A stretch of DNA of 26,110 nt from a virus. Under the pieces are notes generated by a model, which saw only the letters and a list, made by a program, of their open reading frames with translations, made no database searches and was not told where the DNA came from. This document shows, piece after piece, positions 23,550 through 26,110 of the stretch. The stretch is taken from the IMG/VR virus record IMGVR_UViG_3300033388_006958, positions 1 to 26,110 of that record; one strand, given 5' to 3'. Position 1 is the first letter of the stretch, and every line of letters starts with the position of its first letter. Both the position numbers and the translations under genes were made by a program.

Positions 23550-24191
23550 TTATATGTTTTCATTCTGAACGCGCTCAAAATAGCGCCGATAAAAAGATAA
23601 ATTTGGCCCTATATGATCAAATCTATTTTTATATATATTTTCTAATGATTCCATCTCAGCGGTATTGTTTCTGTAATTTACATCGGTGGTCTTATATTGG
23701 GGATACGTTACTATTGATATATCGCGTAAGGTAACATCCTTTATTTGTCTAAGAGCGTTTTTACCTTTACCTCTTTTTTCACCGGAGATCCAGTTTTCCT
23801 CATTAACCCTAAATGAAAAAGACTGCCCGGTTACATCGCCTCTCTGAACCGATGTGATAATATCACGACCTGCTGTTGTGTCCGGAGGATCGATGACGGA
23901 CATGAGGCCCTTTTTATCCTCCGTTAACTCAAGTGTATTTGCTTTATTTCGTCCTATAATAAGAGAAGGGTTGTGATCTATTAGTGCTCTAACGTCATCG
24001 CCTTTAATAGCATTTTTGAACGCTCCTGGCATGATCTCTTCGTCAAACCAATACAAATCAGTTATTTCACCAAATCGGGCAGAGTAGCCCCTTAACTTTT
24101 TATCTTCTCCTTCAGCGTCTGCCCTGTATTCTATTGTGCCGAAAAAATTACGGCTTTCAATAAGGTTTATATCCTCATTATTCTTGGGCAT
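23550..24191 (-). CDS. Prohead protease (U35/HK97 family)
   Basis: 213 residues. The start of the catalytic domain (RGYSARFGEI), the conserved DEEIMPGAF segment, His73 in IDHNPSLIIGR and Ser124 in TGQSFSF are the visible active-site region of this serine protease family. The enzyme matures the capsid by cutting the N-terminal scaffold of the major capsid protein. The ATG at 24191 has AGGAG ten bases upstream and overlaps the portal gene by 14 bases. Confidence 0.9.
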   Translation of the reverse strand: MPKNNEDINLIESRNFFGTIEYRADAEGEDKKLRGYSARFGEITDLYWFDEEIMPGAFKNAIKGDDVRALIDHNPSLIIGRNKANTLELTEDKKGLMSVIDPPDTTAGRDIITSVQRGDVTGQSFSFRVNEENWISGEKRGKGKNALRQIKDVTLRDISIVTYPQYKTTDVNYRNNTAEMESLENIYKNRFDHIGPNLSFYRRYFERVQNENI

Positions 24192-25398
24192 CTTTTGTGT
24201 TCTCCTTTGTTTTCCTTGGGTTCTCTACATCTTCCATATTAAGCGGCATGAGATACTTTTTACCGGCGCCATTAGGAAGCGGGTTCAAGTTTTCTTTAGC
24301 CCGAATCTCATCTACATTAAGCATTCCCCATTGTCTCCCTATGGCATAAGCGCGGTATCTGGTTACTAGATCTCCCCTAAGAAGTCCATCTACGTTAAAT
24401 TCAAAATATATGCGGGCCTGGTCTTCCTCCGGGACTAATTGTGTATTAACTCTCTGTTCTGTTTTTACAAGCCAGGGGAGGCAAGTGAAAACCACGAACG
24501 ACTGCATGAATTGTTCTCTATTGGAATATACGCCGGTTTTTGAGGGCTCGTTTAACAATTCCAACGGGACATTATACCAACGGGCCACATCACGCACTTG
24601 GAACTCTCTGGTTTGTAAATATTGTGAGTCTTCATTAGAAAGTGAGGCGGCTTTATATGTCATCCCCTCTTCAAGAACGCGAATTTTAAATTTATTTTCA
24701 CCCGTCATTTTTTTATTATAGGATTTTTCTATATTTTCTCGCGCTTTACCTTTCAGTATTGCCGGGTGTTCTAAATATCCGGATGCCCGTGCGCCATTTG
24801 CAAAATAAGTATAGCCATGATTTTCAGCTTCCAATGATAGATTTATAGATTTTTTTGCATACGTTATAGGAGATAATCCGGTTAAACCATCAAGAGTTAA
24901 ATTTTTGCAATGGAATATACGCTCGGGAGGATATTGTTTTTGTGGTCCATCTTCATGATTATATGTATAAATGATTTTATTATTTTTTATTTCAGGAGTC
25001 ATACGATTTGAATCCATGGGTAGGATTTCTGTAATATAACCACGATCATAATTTATAGCACCATAATTGTTCCCATTGAAATTTATATTGGTTACAAGAA
25101 GTTCGAAAAATTCAGCGCGCGTTTGTAAAACATTTGGCTTTCTAAATACTTTAGCAAGAAAATAAGTGGAATATTCTTCTCTACCTCCATCTTTTGTGCG
25201 TTCGTAACATTTAAATGGTAGTGTCCCTATGGTTTCTGATAATATTTTATTGCAGGCATAAACAGTTGCAACCTTAAGCGCTGCTGATTTTGATATTGAG
25301 TTAGACGATGAGCCTAATAGTTGATTAAACCAATGATCGGGATTGCGGATTGATGACCTGGTGAAAAAGTTTTTGAGATATTGTATTGCTCGTAACAT
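24178..25398 (-). CDS. Portal protein (HK97 type)
   Basis: 406 residues. The domain typical of HK97-type portals is visible: VATVYACNKILSETIGTLPF near the N-terminus, FFELLVTNINFNGNNY, a central FHCKNLTLDGLTGLSPI, LNEPSKTGVYSNREQFMQSF, and a C-terminal LLRGDLVTRYRAYAIGRQWG with NEIR-like and ENLNPLP segments. Twelve copies form the ring through which DNA is packed. The ATG at 25398 has only a distant GGGGGA. It is the first gene after the strong promoter at 25468-25496. Confidence 0.93.
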   Translation of the reverse strand: MLRAIQYLKNFFTRSSIRNPDHWFNQLLGSSSNSISKSAALKVATVYACNKILSETIGTLPFKCYERTKDGGREEYSTYFLAKVFRKPNVLQTRAEFFELLVTNINFNGNNYGAINYDRGYITEILPMDSNRMTPEIKNNKIIYTYNHEDGPQKQYPPERIFHCKNLTLDGLTGLSPITYAKKSINLSLEAENHGYTYFANGARASGYLEHPAILKGKARENIEKSYNKKMTGENKFKIRVLEEGMTYKAASLSNEDSQYLQTREFQVRDVARWYNVPLELLNEPSKTGVYSNREQFMQSFVVFTCLPWLVKTEQRVNTQLVPEEDQARIYFEFNVDGLLRGDLVTRYRAYAIGRQWGMLNVDEIRAKENLNPLPNGAGKKYLMPLNMEDVENPRKTKENTKDAQE

Positions 25399-25439
25399 TA
25401 TGCTATCAAGCGTCCCCCAATATATAACAATAAATCATG

Positions 25440-25460
25440 AGGATATCCGAAGGATATCCT
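25440..25460. promoter_or_regulatory. Perfect hairpin at the predicted transcript start
   Basis: AGGATATCC and GGATATCCT around a three-base loop. It begins about where the minus-strand transcript from the promoter at 25468-25496 should start, so it could be an operator over +1 or a protective 5' hairpin of the capsid mRNA. Confidence 0.55.
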
Positions 25461-25467
25461 TTCTATT

Positions 25468-25496
25468 ATTTTACAAGAGGTTATGGATTCTGTCAA
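25468..25496 (-). promoter_or_regulatory. Consensus sigma70 promoter of the structural operon
   Basis: On the minus strand: TTGACA (25491-25496), exactly 17 bases, then TAAAAT (25468-25473). It points at the portal gene 70 bases downstream and could drive the whole structural module. The DnaA-box cluster lies just upstream. Confidence 0.75.
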
Positions 25497-25508
25497 GTTA
25501 TTAACAGT

Positions 25509-25604
25509 TTATCCACAGGACAATATATGTGTTATCCACAAGTTATTCACAAGACAAGGTATTGGTTTGTTTATGTTATTTGGGGTGAAATAGAGTTATC
25601 CACA
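25509..25604 (+). other. Cluster of four DnaA boxes, possible replication origin
   Basis: Perfect TTATCCACA at 25509-25517, 25532-25540 and 25596-25604, and the one-mismatch TTATTCACA at 25543-25551, all on the plus strand and in non-coding DNA. The middle pair are 11 bases apart, one helical turn. AT-rich sequence lies at 25411-25437 and 25518-25531. Host DnaA should bind here, either to start replication or to control the adjacent promoter. No initiator gene is visible in the window. Confidence 0.75.
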
Positions 25605-25723
25605 GGTACTATTACTACTACTTTAAATAGATACGTAGTATCCTTAGGGGGGTCCGGGGGGAATAAAGTCATAGATAAGTGGAGAAATGTCAGGTTGAGC
25701 GATTTGTTATCTGCACATTAATT
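25605..25723. other. Intergenic region with G-rich tract
   Basis: Between the DnaA boxes and the FnIII-like gene: GGGGGGTCCGGGGGG at 25647-25661, a small inverted repeat GATAC/GTATC (25630-25634 and 25638-25642) and otherwise AT-rich sequence. A plus-strand frame crosses it (25437-25721) but has no protein-like composition. The G tract could be a cohesive-end or origin element; no proof. Confidence 0.35.
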
Positions 25724-26092
25724 TCATTGGATAATCACATAATTCTTAATATGAAATATCATCGGTGCAGCAGGGGCGTTACTATCGATATAAATTACAT
25801 GCTGTACTTCGTTTGAATAATCACTTTCAAAGTCCGATTCATCAAAAGCAGTAAGAACGAAATAAAGAGACACACCGCTTTCCATATCCGTTTGTAGTGT
25901 ATATTGATTAGCATCTGCCATAATTACAGATGGATCGGAGGTATAATCACCTGATGTATTACTTTGATATAGGTTGTAACCGTCAAGGTCAGTCTCTGTA
26001 TTTCTGTCCCATCCGAATGTTATATTCACAACTTTTGCATATGCTGAGACTGCAAATAATATAATACATAAAAATAATAGTAGCTTTTTCAT
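25724..26092 (-). CDS. Secreted fibronectin type III-like protein
   Basis: 122 residues. A clear signal peptide (Lys-Lys then a hydrophobic core, cleavage after Ala-Tyr-Ala at about residue 19) precedes one FnIII-like domain: NITFGWDRNTETDLDGYNLY, YTLQTDMESGVSLYFVLTAFDES and SDYSNEVQ. The last 20 residues (NAPAAPMIFHIKNY) are a short extension. The protein would be exported and might bind sugar or another protein at the host surface. The ATG at 26092 follows AAGGGA. It belongs to a different unit from the capsid operon, since the promoter region separates them. Confidence 0.75.
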   Translation of the reverse strand: MKKLLLFLCIILFAVSAYAKVVNITFGWDRNTETDLDGYNLYQSNTSGDYTSDPSVIMADANQYTLQTDMESGVSLYFVLTAFDESDFESDYSNEVQHVIYIDSNAPAAPMIFHIKNYVIIQ

Positions 26093-26110
26093 TATTTTCC
26101 CTTTCTTTTG

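Noticed and set aside
25437-25721. Plus-strand frame of 94 codons over the DnaA boxes
   Set aside because: No ribosome site, unnatural composition, and the DNA is explained by boxes, promoter and hairpin.
1-26110. tRNA, rRNA, integrase, lysis or large terminase genes
   Set aside because: None found on either strand by eye; they are probably outside the window.

Overview
The window is the structural (head and tail) module of a siphovirus-type, HK97-like tailed phage or prophage. Every gene I support lies on the minus strand, so it reads from high to low coordinates. The sequence is moderately AT-rich, with tightly packed, often overlapping genes and mostly AGGAG-type ribosome binding sites. 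The host cannot be named: no host gene, tRNA or rRNA is visible. The only secreted protein has an ordinary bacterial signal peptide and a fibronectin type III-like fold.

Layout in transcription order. (1) 26092-25399: a secreted FnIII-like protein, then a 325-base non-coding region. That region holds a G-rich tract, four DnaA boxes on one strand (three perfect TTATCCACA, one TTATTCACA) and a consensus sigma70 promoter (TTGACA, 17 bp, TAAAAT) pointing at the capsid genes, with a perfect hairpin at the predicted transcript start. (2) 25398-20200: portal, U35 prohead protease, HK97-fold major capsid protein, a Ser/Thr/Ala-rich probable virion protein and a conserved Rossmann-like phage protein. 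(3) 20076-16754: a one-helix membrane protein, a fibre-like protein and several small genes, one apparently cut by an in-frame TGA. (4) 16782-14300: head-tail joining proteins (gp6-like connector, head closure, HK97 gp10-like, DUF3168-like tail completion). (5) 14277-11511: three tail-tube paralogues in a row, the third fused to an N-terminal beta-propeller. (6) 11440-2156: tail chaperone with a -1 frameshift site, tape measure, distal tail protein, a 1622-residue tail hub with 14 tandem repeats of about 55 residues, and an Ig-like tip protein. (7) 2149-1: an HNH endonuclease, then a separate small operon with its own consensus promoter and overlapping operator. It encodes two unknown small proteins, a ribbon-helix-helix-type protein, a one-motif phospholipase-D-like protein and a P27-type small-terminase-like protein, and ends at a strong terminator.

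How they work together: the protease matures the capsid around the portal; the connector and closure proteins attach a tail built from the tube paralogues on the tape measure, with the frameshifted chaperone assisting; the hub, Ig-like protein and propellers would form the tail tip and surface decoration. Large terminase, lysis, integration and replication genes are not in the window.

The most unusual features are the DnaA-box cluster at the capsid promoter, the large repeat array inserted in the tail hub, the propeller-tail tube fusion lying beside its unfused near-copy, and the operator-controlled RHH/PLD/TerS-like operon.
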